DNA of 64,000 bases from Ectobacillus ponti (GTDB lineage: Bacteria; Bacillota; Bacilli; Bacillales; Bacillaceae_G): contig NZ_JANCLT010000007.1 of the NCBI RefSeq assembly GCF_024294785.1, forward strand, positions 1-64,000, given 5' to 3'. A program made the position numbers and the translations under genes. Position 1 is the first letter of the stretch. Every line of letters starts with the position of its first letter. This document shows positions 24,976 to 33,670 of this stretch, piece by piece. The notes beneath the pieces were generated by a model. The model was given only the letters and a program-made list of their open reading frames with translations. It was not told the DNA's origin and made no database searches.

Positions 24976-25004
24976 ACTATATGAGGGCGGTATGGTCTCT
25001 TCAA
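24976..25004 (-). promoter_or_regulatory. Promoter of glmS
   Basis: On the minus strand TTGAAG and TATAGT are 17 bases apart, with the predicted start just upstream of the ribozyme cleavage site. Confidence 0.7.
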
Positions 25005-25085
25005 GATGTCCTTCTGTTCTGTCACAATACGTTAAAGAATTCATGGCAGGTGTATGAATATTCCAAGGCATGTAGTCATCGCCAT

Positions 25086-25130
25086 AGAAAAAAAGGTGCC
25101 TTTGCGTCCTGAAGGACTGCAAGGGCACCT
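25086..25130 (-). terminator. Terminator of the mannitol operon
   Basis: On the minus strand AGGTGCCCTTGCAGTCC / GGACGCAAAGGCACCT stem followed by seven Ts, just after mtlD. Confidence 0.9.
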
Positions 25131-25139
25131 GTGCAAGCT

Positions 25140-26297
25140 TTATTTCTCAGCTTGGAATTGCTGATATTGGTCCAAAATGGCCTGGAACAGCGAATCATTT
25201 TGATCCAGCTGCGTGTACTGCTCAATTGCTGCTGCGATTCCGTTTTGCTGAATGGTGGTTTGGACCGCTGTTGCTTCGTCATCACCCTGGTAGTCATACA
25301 GCAGGGCTGCAGCGATTGCTTTTACAAGATACACAGGCTGCTTGCCAACGACTTCCGCATATTGCTTTGCCGGGCTGACAAGGCGGTCGTTCGGTCCCAG
25401 CTTCCGGATCGGCGAACGGGCAACACGTGTCACTTCATCAGAAATGTACGGGTTCGCAAAGCGCTGGAGAATTTTTTGGATATAGGCAGCATGTGTTTCA
25501 GCATCAAAGCCGTATTTCGCAACCAGAAACTCACCGCTTTCCTCCAAGGCCTGCTTGACCAGTTCATATACTTGTGAGTTGGCCATCGCTTCATTGATTG
25601 TCGGAATTCCGAACAGGTAGCCGAAATAGGCGGCTACTGCATGTCCTGTATTCACCGTAAACAGCTTTCGTTCAATATAAGGAATCAGATCCGTGACAAA
25701 CGTAATGCCCTGGACGGGAGGCTTTTCGCCGGCCAGCTTCGTTTCCTCCACCACCCATTCATAGAAGGGCTCGACCATGACCATCAGCTTGTCCTCATTC
25801 TGCTGATTCGGCACGATGCGGTCCACCGCTGCGTCCGGGAAGCCGAACTGCTTGTCAAAAGCAGCCTTCTCGTCCCCGCTCACATGCTCGTACACTTTCT
25901 CTTTCAATAAAGTACTGCCGCCGATCATATTCTCGCAGGCAATGATATTCAAGGGGCGGTCTGTCGTCTGGCTGCGCTGGCGCAAGCCTTTTGCGATCAA
26001 CCCGGCAATGAACGGCAGGATGTTCGGACCGACAGCAGTCGTAACGAGGTCGGCATTGGCGATTGCATCCACCACCGCATCCGGCTGCTCTTGGCTGTTC
26101 AGCGCACGTACATTCTTCACGGTGAATGCTTCCTGTGAACTGTCAGCCAGTACAACACTGTACTCGCCTCTCTCGTTCAGGAGGTTTACGATCTCCTTGT
26201 TCACATCAACAAAGCAGGTTTCAAACCCGGATTGGTACAGCAGCTTCCCGATGAAGCCGCGTCCGATATTCCCGGCACCGAAATGGACAGCCAGCAT
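25140..26297 (-). CDS. mtlD: Mannitol-1-phosphate 5-dehydrogenase
   Basis: A 385-residue enzyme oxidising mannitol-1-phosphate to fructose-6-phosphate with NAD+. The N-terminus MLAVHFGAGNIGRGFIGKLL is the Rossmann motif characteristic of MtlD, and the family polyol-dehydrogenase segment KLFTVNTGHAVAAYFGYL contains the catalytic region. It starts one base after the mtlF stop, so it is translationally coupled. Confidence 0.97.
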   Translation of the reverse strand: MLAVHFGAGNIGRGFIGKLLYQSGFETCFVDVNKEIVNLLNERGEYSVVLADSSQEAFTVKNVRALNSQEQPDAVVDAIANADLVTTAVGPNILPFIAGLIAKGLRQRSQTTDRPLNIIACENMIGGSTLLKEKVYEHVSGDEKAAFDKQFGFPDAAVDRIVPNQQNEDKLMVMVEPFYEWVVEETKLAGEKPPVQGITFVTDLIPYIERKLFTVNTGHAVAAYFGYLFGIPTINEAMANSQVYELVKQALEESGEFLVAKYGFDAETHAAYIQKILQRFANPYISDEVTRVARSPIRKLGPNDRLVSPAKQYAEVVGKQPVYLVKAIAAALLYDYQGDDEATAVQTTIQQNGIAAAIEQYTQLDQNDSLFQAILDQYQQFQAEK

Positions 26298-26298
26298 A

Positions 26299-26730
26299 TT
26301 AGTTCACTCCCTCAAAAATGCTCAGAATTTCTTCAGCTGTTGCAGCATTCACGAGCTTTTCGACATTCTCCTCTTCCGAGCAGACAATTGCAATCTGCGA
26401 CAAAATATCCAGATGTTCGTTGTCCTTTCCGGCAATCCCAATCAGCAGCTTGACAATATTGCCGCTGCCAAAATCTACGCCGCCCGGCACCTGAACAATG
26501 GCGATGCCGGACTGCTTCACTTCGCGCTTGGAGTCTTCTGTTCCATGTGGAATTGCGATAAAGTTCCCCATATAAGTAGAAGTTAATACTTCGCGCTCCA
26601 GCATTTTTTCAATATAAGCCGGCTCAACATAGCCACGATCCACAAGTACGCCTCCGGTTAAACGGATCGCTTCCTCTTTGTTTGCAACAGATGCCTGTAG
26701 TACGATATTTTCTTTGGCCAGGATAGACAT
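26299..26730 (-). CDS. mtlF: Mannitol-specific PTS EIIA component
   Basis: A 143-residue single-domain EIIA of the fructose-mannitol family. The phosphorylated His lies in NFIAIPHGTEDSK near residue 62. It passes phosphate from HPr to the EIIB domain of MtlA. The ATG at 26730 has AAGGAG eight bases upstream; the reading frame extends three codons further without a ribosome site. It sits between mtlR and mtlD. Confidence 0.96.
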   Translation of the reverse strand: MSILAKENIVLQASVANKEEAIRLTGGVLVDRGYVEPAYIEKMLEREVLTSTYMGNFIAIPHGTEDSKREVKQSGIAIVQVPGGVDFGSGNIVKLLIGIAGKDNEHLDILSQIAIVCSEEENVEKLVNAATAEEILSIFEGVN

Positions 26731-26731
26731 G

Positions 26732-28855
26732 CTATACACTCCTTATTTCCTTTAATTTTTCACTGAAATAGTGGTCAAATCTCGTGGTGAGATAGGCAGA
26801 GATTGCGCTGTAATTGTGTGATTCGAACAGGGCAATGGTTGTTTCGTTTTCAATCAGCAGGGAGCTGATGTGGCTCAGCAGCTCTACTGCCTGGGGGGAC
26901 GGTGCCCCGGGCGACAGAAGCATCAGAAGTGTATCTGCTTCCATCATGATGTTATCCATTCCCTTTACCTCAATGGCTGCATCCAGCGGGTAGATGCCGA
27001 AAAATGGGATGGAAATCTGGTCATCCCGTGTATGGAACAGCACCAGAGAGGTGCCCGGTATCCCGAGTCCGCCAACTTCTTCCCGCCGCAGCAGAGCTTG
27101 AACCACTGCTTGGAGATCAGCTATGATGCCTTTTTCCAGCAAGCCGCCGCAAATAGCAGGTAATAAAACGGTGACAGGAGCCGGCGGCATGCTTTGTCCG
27201 ACCTCAAATCTTTGCAAAAGAGTTGAAATGACATCTGCATATTCCCGAATGAGGTACAATTCCCTTTGGAGCCGGGATACATCCTTATCATAATTCCGCT
27301 GTGCAGATTTTATGTTCACAGCACTCATCGGTCCATTTGTATGCTGCTGTATATAATTTCTCATTTTCTCAACCTCAGCGGGGCTGAGAATCGGGCTCAC
27401 CATAATGTAAGGATACTCGTAATTAGGGAGCGGAATGGTTGAAACAACAAGGTCATATTGACTCTTATGAATATGGTTCAGTTCAAATACTGAAATGTTG
27501 CGGACGCTTTTGATTTCGGCAAATTCCCGTTGCAGCCTGGAAGCCAGCATCTTGGAGGTGCCAATCCCGCTGGAGCAGATGACCAGCACACGCAGTCCGT
27601 CTCCAGACCGGCGGCCCAGCACGGCAGCACCAAAGTGCATAACAAGGTAGCCAATCTCTTCGTCCGGAACAGTTGTCTCTGGAAATGCATACTCCATGCC
27701 TTCCGCTACCACAGCAAACAATTCCGGGTAGTCTCCCTTTATTTTTTCAAGCAGCGGGTTACTGATTCCCATTCCTTGCTTCATCCTGTATAAAGCCGGC
27801 TTCAAATGAAGCACAAGTCCTTCAAATAAGGATGGGCTGCCGGTCAAATCCTGCTCCAGCCGTTCGCCGACATACTGGATGAGATGCTTGGTTTTCAGCG
27901 CGATTTGCAGGCTGGAGTCCTCCATGAGATATTCCTTATCATGCCGCAATTTGGCTCCCCGCAGATGCATGGTGATATAGCCAATTTCAGCTGAGGGAAT
28001 TTCAATTTCAAATGCACGCTCCAATTGACCGGCCAGCTTCTCTGCAAACCTGTACTCCTTGGTGGTCTGCTGTTCGGCCAGATACTCCGGATCAATCATA
28101 ATGCTTTCGCCCTGCTGGATTCTTTCAATTGCCAGGGCAAGATGAACGACAAGTCCGATATATGCACTGTCGGCAATGGAGTAGGAGAGGTCGGCATTAA
28201 TGGATTCCACTGCCTTTTCAACAATCAGCAGCTTGTTCCGTTCGACGAGTCCCATCAGCCGGTCGGAAACCGTGTCAATTTGCTGTACCGACTTCTTTTG
28301 AATATTTTCCTTGGCGAGAGAGAGGAACTCGGATTCATCCATGTGCTCGGCAATGATATGCCGCATGACCCTTCTCTTCGCATTTTCAGGTCCGGAGAGC
28401 TCCACACCGTACCCCCGGCGCCTCAGCAAGGTAAGGCCAAAGCCGGTAAGAGATGTCTCCAGCTTTGTTAAATCATTGCTTACTGTCGCAATGGTAACAT
28501 GCAAATCTGTGGCAAGTCCGATCAGCTTGACCGGCCCTTTGGCTTCCAGCAGGGTACACAGGACCAGCGTCTGACGCTCCTCCGGCGTGTACTCCACGTG
28601 TGAAACACTAAACAAAAACAGCTCAAGCTCGTGGATTTTTTCAGGATTGCCCACAATCTGGATGCCAACACCTGACTTCTTTTGCAGCTGCAAACCATAT
28701 CTCTGCAAAATATCTTCCACGTTCTTCAAGTCGCGGTGTATCGTCCTTACACTTACAGCAATATGATCCGCAAGATCCTTCACTGTGTGCTCTCTTCTTT
28801 CGGACAGCAAAAATTCAAGAATCTGTCTTTCTCGTGCGGAAATGTACAAGGGCAT
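26732..28855 (-). CDS. mtlR: Mannitol operon transcriptional activator MtlR
   Basis: A 707-residue PTS-controlled activator: N-terminal HTH domains (about 5-80 and 90-150), two PRD domains (about 190-295 and 305-405) carrying the regulatory histidines (VVHLALA, YITMHLRG, YLVMHFGA), an EIIB-Gat-like domain with Cys in VLVICSSGIGTSKMLASR (about 415), and a C-terminal EIIA-Mtl-like domain (about 560-705). Phosphorylation by HPr and EIIB contact control it in characterised Bacillus relatives. Its stop lies one base before the mtlF ATG. Gene order mtlA-mtlR-mtlF-mtlD is that of Geobacillus rather than B. subtilis. Confidence 0.95.
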   Translation of the reverse strand: MPLYISARERQILEFLLSERREHTVKDLADHIAVSVRTIHRDLKNVEDILQRYGLQLQKKSGVGIQIVGNPEKIHELELFLFSVSHVEYTPEERQTLVLCTLLEAKGPVKLIGLATDLHVTIATVSNDLTKLETSLTGFGLTLLRRRGYGVELSGPENAKRRVMRHIIAEHMDESEFLSLAKENIQKKSVQQIDTVSDRLMGLVERNKLLIVEKAVESINADLSYSIADSAYIGLVVHLALAIERIQQGESIMIDPEYLAEQQTTKEYRFAEKLAGQLERAFEIEIPSAEIGYITMHLRGAKLRHDKEYLMEDSSLQIALKTKHLIQYVGERLEQDLTGSPSLFEGLVLHLKPALYRMKQGMGISNPLLEKIKGDYPELFAVVAEGMEYAFPETTVPDEEIGYLVMHFGAAVLGRRSGDGLRVLVICSSGIGTSKMLASRLQREFAEIKSVRNISVFELNHIHKSQYDLVVSTIPLPNYEYPYIMVSPILSPAEVEKMRNYIQQHTNGPMSAVNIKSAQRNYDKDVSRLQRELYLIREYADVISTLLQRFEVGQSMPPAPVTVLLPAICGGLLEKGIIADLQAVVQALLRREEVGGLGIPGTSLVLFHTRDDQISIPFFGIYPLDAAIEVKGMDNIMMEADTLLMLLSPGAPSPQAVELLSHISSLLIENETTIALFESHNYSAISAYLTTRFDHYFSEKLKEIRSV

Positions 28856-29024
28856 CACTCCACCTGCGTCTGTCTTTTGTAAACCTCCTATCCTAGGATG
28901 ATGACAAAATTTAATTTTTATACTGACATCTTGATCATAAAACGGTTGAAATGCTTGTACAACAAGATGAAATTATGAAATCGTCATAGAGATTGTTGCC
29001 AAAATTGAAAAGCTGCAGGAAACA

Positions 29025-29058
29025 GAAAAAGAGTCCGGGGTGGTTCCCCGGACTCTCA
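29025..29058 (-). terminator. Terminator after mtlA
   Basis: On the minus strand GAGTCCGGGG / CCCCGGACTC stem followed by TTTTTC. The remaining 28859-29024 is the leader of mtlR; it is AT-rich and I see no further feature. Confidence 0.88.
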
Positions 29059-29061
29059 GCA

Positions 29062-30489
29062 TTACTCGGATTTCAAGCTGTTTACGACCTCATCATATCT
29101 TGGGCTGTTCAAGAAGTTTTCCACAGAAATATGAGTGGCGTCAGGCAGCTTTGCTTTCGCACGATCAGTCAAATCTTTGTGTGTGATAACCAGATCTGCA
29201 TCTGCGGGCAGAGCATTAATGGCTGTGTTGATGACTGTTACATCAAGTCCAGCCTTTTGTACTTTGTTGCGCAGGATGGAGGCACCCATGGCGCTTGAAC
29301 CCATACCAGCGTCACAAGCAAATACAATCTTGTTTACTGCTCCGGCAACAACCGGCGCTTGTTCAACGAGTACAGCGGCAGCCACACTCTTTTTGCCTTT
29401 CATTGCTTCCATCCTTGCAGTTGCTGCGGACAAATCTTCTTCCTCTTCATCCTTTACCTTGCTTGTTTTTAGGATGAGAGATGCAATCGCGAAGGAAACG
29501 GCTGTTGCCACAAGCACCCCAGCCAATACGCCAAGGTAGCCGCCGCGCGGTGTCATAGCCATCAGCGCGAAGATACTGCCTGGTGATGGAGCTGCTACAA
29601 GGCCCGCGTTGAACAGTGTGAAGGTAAAGAGACCGCTCGCGCCGCCGGCAATGGCTGCCAGAACCAGAATTGGCTTCATCAGGATGTAAGGGAAGTAAAT
29701 CTCGTGAATACCGCCCAAGAAGTGAATGATAACTGCGCCTGGTGCAGATTGCTTTGCAGCACCGCGGCCGAACAGCCAATATGCCAACAGGATACCAAGG
29801 CCAGGACCAGGGTTTGTTTCAACCAGGAACAGGATGGATTTTCCTGCTTTTGTAGCCTGCTCGATGCCCAGAGGGCTCAGGATGCCATGGTTGATGGCGT
29901 TATTCAGGAACAGAACCTTCGCTGGTTCTACAAAGATGCTTGCGATTGGCAGCAAGCCTGCGCTTACGATGGCTTTTACGCCTGCAGCCAGCACTTTGCT
30001 GAAGCCCAATACAACCGGGCCGATTCCTTTATATGCCAACAGCGTCAGCAGACCGCCGATAATACCGGCAGAGAAGTTGTTTACCAGCATTTCGAAGCCG
30101 GACTTTACCTTGCCGTGGATGGCTTGGTCAAATTTCTTGATGATGTAGCCCCCAAGAGGACCCATAATCATGGCTCCGAGGAACATTGGGATGTCGGAAC
30201 CGACAATAACCCCCATTGTTGCAGTGGCGCCGACAACGCCGCCTCGTACGTCGTGAATCATTTTACCGCCTGTATAACCGATGAGAAGCGGAAGCAGGAA
30301 CGTGATCATTGGGCCAACCAGCTTGGCGAAGCTCTCATTTGGGATCCAGCCAGTAGGAATGAATAATGCCGTGATAAGTCCCCAAGCGATGAAAGCGCCA
30401 ATGTTTGGCATGATCATGCCGCTCAAATAGCTTCCGAAACGTTGAATTTTAACTTTTGTATTGGAAGTTGTTTCAACAGTTTGTTGCAT
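29062..30489 (-). CDS. mtlA: Mannitol-specific PTS EIICB component
   Basis: A 475-residue membrane transporter: EIIC domain (about 15-340) with multiple helices and the family segments GGIHEIYFPYILMKP and SPGSIFALMAMTP, then a linker and a cytoplasmic EIIB domain (about 385-475) with the phosphorylated Cys in IVFACDAGMGSSAMGAS. No EIIA is fused; MtlF supplies it. The ATG at 30489 has AAAGGAG eight bases upstream. A cre-like site overlaps the promoter region. Confidence 0.97.
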   Translation of the reverse strand: MQQTVETTSNTKVKIQRFGSYLSGMIMPNIGAFIAWGLITALFIPTGWIPNESFAKLVGPMITFLLPLLIGYTGGKMIHDVRGGVVGATATMGVIVGSDIPMFLGAMIMGPLGGYIIKKFDQAIHGKVKSGFEMLVNNFSAGIIGGLLTLLAYKGIGPVVLGFSKVLAAGVKAIVSAGLLPIASIFVEPAKVLFLNNAINHGILSPLGIEQATKAGKSILFLVETNPGPGLGILLAYWLFGRGAAKQSAPGAVIIHFLGGIHEIYFPYILMKPILVLAAIAGGASGLFTFTLFNAGLVAAPSPGSIFALMAMTPRGGYLGVLAGVLVATAVSFAIASLILKTSKVKDEEEEDLSAATARMEAMKGKKSVAAAVLVEQAPVVAGAVNKIVFACDAGMGSSAMGASILRNKVQKAGLDVTVINTAINALPADADLVITHKDLTDRAKAKLPDATHISVENFLNSPRYDEVVNSLKSE

Positions 30490-30533
30490 GTTTGTCTCTC
30501 CTTTCAATTTGTGTGTTTGTATTTCACAACCTT

Positions 30534-30562
30534 ATGATAAAGCGTTTACACCTGTTTCAGCA
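30534..30562 (-). promoter_or_regulatory. mtlA promoter with cre-like site
   Basis: On the minus strand TTGCTG and TATCAT are 18 bases apart. TGTAAACGCTTTATCA (30535-30550) overlaps them and matches most of the CcpA cre consensus. Two TGACAA motifs 14 bases apart lie further upstream (about 30585-30610) and may belong to the MtlR site. Catabolite repression plus MtlR activation is the expected control. Confidence 0.6.
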
Positions 30563-30731
30563 ATTTATACAAAAATGCATTTTGTCATCATGGTTGTTGT
30601 CATTATTAAAATCAAATCAAATAATGCGGTAATACAGTCTGGTATGTCTTGCTTTTATCATGCTCCAAGAAGGGATGCTATTATACAAAAGGAAAGGGGA
30701 ATGGGTTTGTCCAGCGGGGTGCCGGGAAATG

Positions 30732-30759
30732 ATAAAGCCCGGCAAATGCCGGGCCTTAT
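30732..30759 (-). terminator. Terminator of ybaK-like gene
   Basis: AAGGCCCGGCATTTGCCGGGCTTT reads as a stem-loop on either strand, ending within the 3' end of the gene region. Confidence 0.75.
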
Positions 30760-31220
30760 GCTGTGATGGTGTCAAATTCAATGCCGTTTGTAATGTGCTT
30801 CAGCTGCTCATAGGTAATCGGAAGCGCAGATTCAATGATGCCGGCTGCTGTGAATACCCGGTCAAAGCGCTGCATGGAGGTATCAATGTAGACAGGGATA
30901 TTTTCCTGCAGCGCAAAGGGGCAGACGGCACCGACACGGAAGCCTGTAATGAGCTCCACTTCCTCAGGAGTCGCCATCTTCGGCTTCTTTCCCCCAAGCA
31001 GCAGCTTCAGCTGCTTCGGGGGCACTTTGACATCGCCCGCCGTTACGAAGAGGCCAAAGGTATCCTCAGAACGAAATAAAATGGATTTGGCAATTTGTCC
31101 AACCTCGACGCCAAGCACAGCTGCCGCCTCGGCGGAGGTTTTCAGACTTTCGGCAAACACAAGCGGTTCCAAGGAAGCATCATATTGCTTCACATATTCC
31201 CGTACACGTTGAATAGGCAT
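30756..31220 (-). CDS. YbaK/EbsC-family aminoacyl-tRNA deacylase
   Basis: A 154-residue YbaK-domain protein. Conserved features are AKSILFRSE (Lys near the active site), VTAGDVKVPPKQLKLLLG, and GAVCPFAL with the loop facing the substrate pocket. Family members hydrolyse mischarged Cys- or Ala-tRNA-Pro. Resembles B. subtilis YwhH. The ATG at 31220 has AAGGAGG six bases upstream; the longer frame is not supported. Confidence 0.88.
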   Translation of the reverse strand: MPIQRVREYVKQYDASLEPLVFAESLKTSAEAAAVLGVEVGQIAKSILFRSEDTFGLFVTAGDVKVPPKQLKLLLGGKKPKMATPEEVELITGFRVGAVCPFALQENIPVYIDTSMQRFDRVFTAAGIIESALPITYEQLKHITNGIEFDTITA

Positions 31221-31357
31221 AGGAGGCCTCCTTGTTCTGTTTTGTACTATCATATCATTATGGAAAAGAAGAAGACAAAATATTCGGATGTACAGCAGCA
31301 CATATGAGCAGGCCCGGCAGGAATACAATGAGAGAAAGCGCCAAAAGGAGAGGGAGT

Positions 31358-32314
31358 ATGAAACGCGTATCAGGCAAGCGTTTGTTCCTCATTGGACTGA
31401 TGCTGGTTACGGCGGTCTGTGCGGTTTTGTTTTCGATGAAAAGCGCACAGCAGCAGCCCGGCGGAATTGGAGCCTACTTTGCGGTGGCGCCGAATGATGA
31501 TGCTATCGCTTTTTCATATAATACGGGAAACGAGTCGGGGATTTACGTGTCCAAGGACAGGGGGATGAAAGCAATGGGGGTGCTCACCTCCAGGAAGGAG
31601 GTCTATCTGCATCCCGTGTTCTCCCCGGATGGCACCCGCATCCTGTACCTCTCGCAGCGGGGCGGGAACCAGACACTTTGGATGATGAACCGGGACGGCA
31701 GCGGGGCAGTGTCCTTGTCCTCAGGGCAGCTGTATGTTACGGATGCCATTTTCTCTCATGACGGAACCGTGATTTACTTTCTGGCCGGCAAACCGGGAGC
31801 ATTCCAGCTCTTTTCCATGCGTCCGGATGGCAGTGACGTGCGCGAGGTGACAAGTTCTTACTATATCAACAGCTTATCGGCGGCACCCGATGGGCGCACC
31901 CTGTATTTCATTCAAGCAAAGGAAAAAGAGCAGGCTCCTTCTTTGTACATATGGGACTTGCATACCGGACAGGAACGGAAACTGCCGGTGTATGATTTAG
32001 AAATTCCAGGTGTGTATGATGCCTCCTTATCGGAGGACGGCCGACTTCTTGCCTTTTCTGCCGTGTCAGGCGAGACGCTGAATGCTTCCGTGTATGAGTA
32101 CGATGTGTATGTAATGGAAATTGCAACAAGCAAGGTGACACAGGTGACCGGCATGAAGGGATATGCGGCAGCGCCGGCCTTTCTCCACGGCTCGAAAAAG
32201 CTGCTGTTCAGTGTGAATCCTGACTGGCCGCGGGTGCCGCCGGGAGCAGGCTACAGCATTTGGGAAATAGATGTAGACGGCTTTGGCCTCCGTTATGTAC
32301 CCATGCTGCCTTGA
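31358..32314 (+). CDS. TolB-like beta-propeller membrane-anchored protein
   Basis: A 318-residue protein with one N-terminal membrane helix (about 8-26) and an extracytoplasmic domain built of PD40/WD40-like repeats, seen in HPVFSPDGTRILYLSQRG, DAIFSHDGTVIYFLAG, SLSAAPDGRTLYFIQA and ASLSEDGRLLAFSA. It resembles the propeller of TolB without the other Tol parts, as expected in a Gram-positive. Likely a binding scaffold outside the membrane. The ATG follows AAGGAGAGGGAGT; an upstream in-frame extension is not supported. Confidence 0.82.
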   Translation: MKRVSGKRLFLIGLMLVTAVCAVLFSMKSAQQQPGGIGAYFAVAPNDDAIAFSYNTGNESGIYVSKDRGMKAMGVLTSRKEVYLHPVFSPDGTRILYLSQRGGNQTLWMMNRDGSGAVSLSSGQLYVTDAIFSHDGTVIYFLAGKPGAFQLFSMRPDGSDVREVTSSYYINSLSAAPDGRTLYFIQAKEKEQAPSLYIWDLHTGQERKLPVYDLEIPGVYDASLSEDGRLLAFSAVSGETLNASVYEYDVYVMEIATSKVTQVTGMKGYAAAPAFLHGSKKLLFSVNPDWPRVPPGAGYSIWEIDVDGFGLRYVPMLP

Positions 32315-32417
32315 ATTTTTTGCTGGTTTTTGTTGAACGGATTTGGCAGCCGTAACGAGGAAAACAAATCGGGGCAGCCGAATACAACAGGAAAGGATAA
32401 GGCAGGAGGGAACGGAA

Positions 32418-32708
32418 ATGGAGCGTCAAATTCTGGCGGCGGTTGAAGTGCTGCTATCGGCGGCTGCCGCTATGCTTCTTTGCGGATTTGTGCAGTATAT
32501 GCTTTCCCGGATTGACCTGTATCGCATTGTACTCTTGTTGTACGCCGCATTGTCCATCTATTGTCTGGCGGCTGCAGATTCTCTGCTGTTTATTATTTGC
32601 TCCATCGGCGCTGTTTCGGCCGGCATCGGTGTTTCTTTTGCGAAATATGTGCTGCATGCAAATGAAAAGGCGGAACGTGAGTGGGAAGAAGCGGGATGGG
32701 ATTCATAA
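32418..32708 (+). CDS. Small three-helix membrane protein
   Basis: A 96-residue protein of unknown family with three hydrophobic segments (about 8-27, 32-52, 55-75) and a charged C-terminus. GCAGGAGGG lies eight bases upstream of the ATG. It ends at a bidirectional terminator. No function can be assigned. Confidence 0.7.
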   Translation: MERQILAAVEVLLSAAAAMLLCGFVQYMLSRIDLYRIVLLLYAALSIYCLAAADSLLFIICSIGAVSAGIGVSFAKYVLHANEKAEREWEEAGWDS

Positions 32709-32713
32709 CAGAG

Positions 32714-32742
32714 CAGGCACCAGGGACGGCCCCTGGTGCCTG
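32714..32742. terminator. Bidirectional terminator
   Basis: GGCACCAGGG / CCCCTGGTGCC stem between convergent small genes; TGTTT follows on the plus strand. Confidence 0.75.
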
Positions 32743-32744
32743 TT

Positions 32745-32924
32745 TCAGTTGGCGGCATGGGCAATCAGCTTAATCAGGCCGCGGATGAGCCACCAGAGAA
32801 GGCGCCCGGCGTACAGGAATACTTCTGGAACGGCCAGCAGGATGTCCCAAAAAGCATCCTTCCCTGTATAGGTGCCATTCTGCTTTTTTTGCTTGCGAAT
32901 GTCGCGTCTTGCCTGCACAGGCAT
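32745..32924 (-). CDS. 59-residue basic amphipathic small protein
   Basis: A short gene read on the minus strand from ATG at 32924, with GAGAGGGAG just upstream. The product starts MPVQARRDIRKQKKQNG, then has an aromatic helix (DAFWDILLAVPEVFLYAGRL) and a second hydrophobic/basic helix ending in LIKLIAHAAN. It looks like a small membrane-associated protein. Codon choice and ribosome site support it as a real gene. Family not recognised. Confidence 0.65.
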   Translation of the reverse strand: MPVQARRDIRKQKKQNGTYTGKDAFWDILLAVPEVFLYAGRLLWWLIRGLIKLIAHAAN

Positions 32925-33012
32925 CTCCCTCTCTCGTTATATCCTACACGATGAAGGAGGATATGTATATTGCTGGAAGCATGGTACAATGGGCAGGAAA
33001 GGGGAGGCAAGA

Positions 33013-33666
33013 ATGGTAAAAGCAGTCATATTTGATTTTGATGGATTAATTGTTGATACAGAGACAGTATGGTATGACGTGTTTCGGGAAGTGTTCGCCG
33101 AGCATGGGTGTGACTTGCCCTTGGAGGTATTTGGAAAAGCAGTGGGTACCACAGATGAAATGTTGCTCGCACACTATTACCAGTATGCCAAAAAGCCAGT
33201 TGAAGCAGATGAACTGCAAAGGCTGGCAGACAAGCGCTATTCCGGCAGAATGCTGGACCTGCAGCCGCGCGAAGGTGTGCTGGATTATCTGCAGGAGGCA
33301 AAGGAGCTTGGCTTGCAGGTTGGCCTGGCTTCCAGCTCCAGCCGCGCCTGGATTGAAGGATTTCTGGAGCGCTTTGGCATCCGTCCTCATTTTGAAGTGC
33401 TGAAGACGAAAGAGGATGTGGCGAAGGTGAAGCCGGACCCGGCGCTGTATGTGCAGGCAGCAGCGGCGCTTGGCGTCCGGCCGGTGGAGGCCATTGCGTT
33501 TGAGGACTCGCTGAATGGCTCGATCGCAGCGCGCCGGGCCGGTCTCCATTGTGTCATTGTTCCGAATCAAGTGACGGGGCATTTGGCTTTTACAGATTAT
33601 GCGCTGCGCTTAAATTCCATGAGTGAAAAGGCGCTGAAGGACGTCGTCCAATTCATCCGGGGGTGA
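33013..33666 (+). CDS. yhcW: HAD-superfamily phosphatase (YhcW-type)
   Basis: A 217-residue HAD hydrolase with a four-helix cap. Motif I is FDFDGLIVDTE (catalytic Asp pair near residue 8), motif II ASSSS, the motif III Lys is in KVKPDP and motif IV is FEDSLNG. Similar to B. subtilis YhcW and to phosphoglycolate-phosphatase/beta-phosphoglucomutase relatives. The ATG at 33013 follows GGGGAGGCAAGA. The methyltransferase gene starts four bases after its stop, so they form an operon. Confidence 0.9.
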   Translation: MVKAVIFDFDGLIVDTETVWYDVFREVFAEHGCDLPLEVFGKAVGTTDEMLLAHYYQYAKKPVEADELQRLADKRYSGRMLDLQPREGVLDYLQEAKELGLQVGLASSSSRAWIEGFLERFGIRPHFEVLKTKEDVAKVKPDPALYVQAAAALGVRPVEAIAFEDSLNGSIAARRAGLHCVIVPNQVTGHLAFTDYALRLNSMSEKALKDVVQFIRG

Positions 33667-33670
33667 GAGG

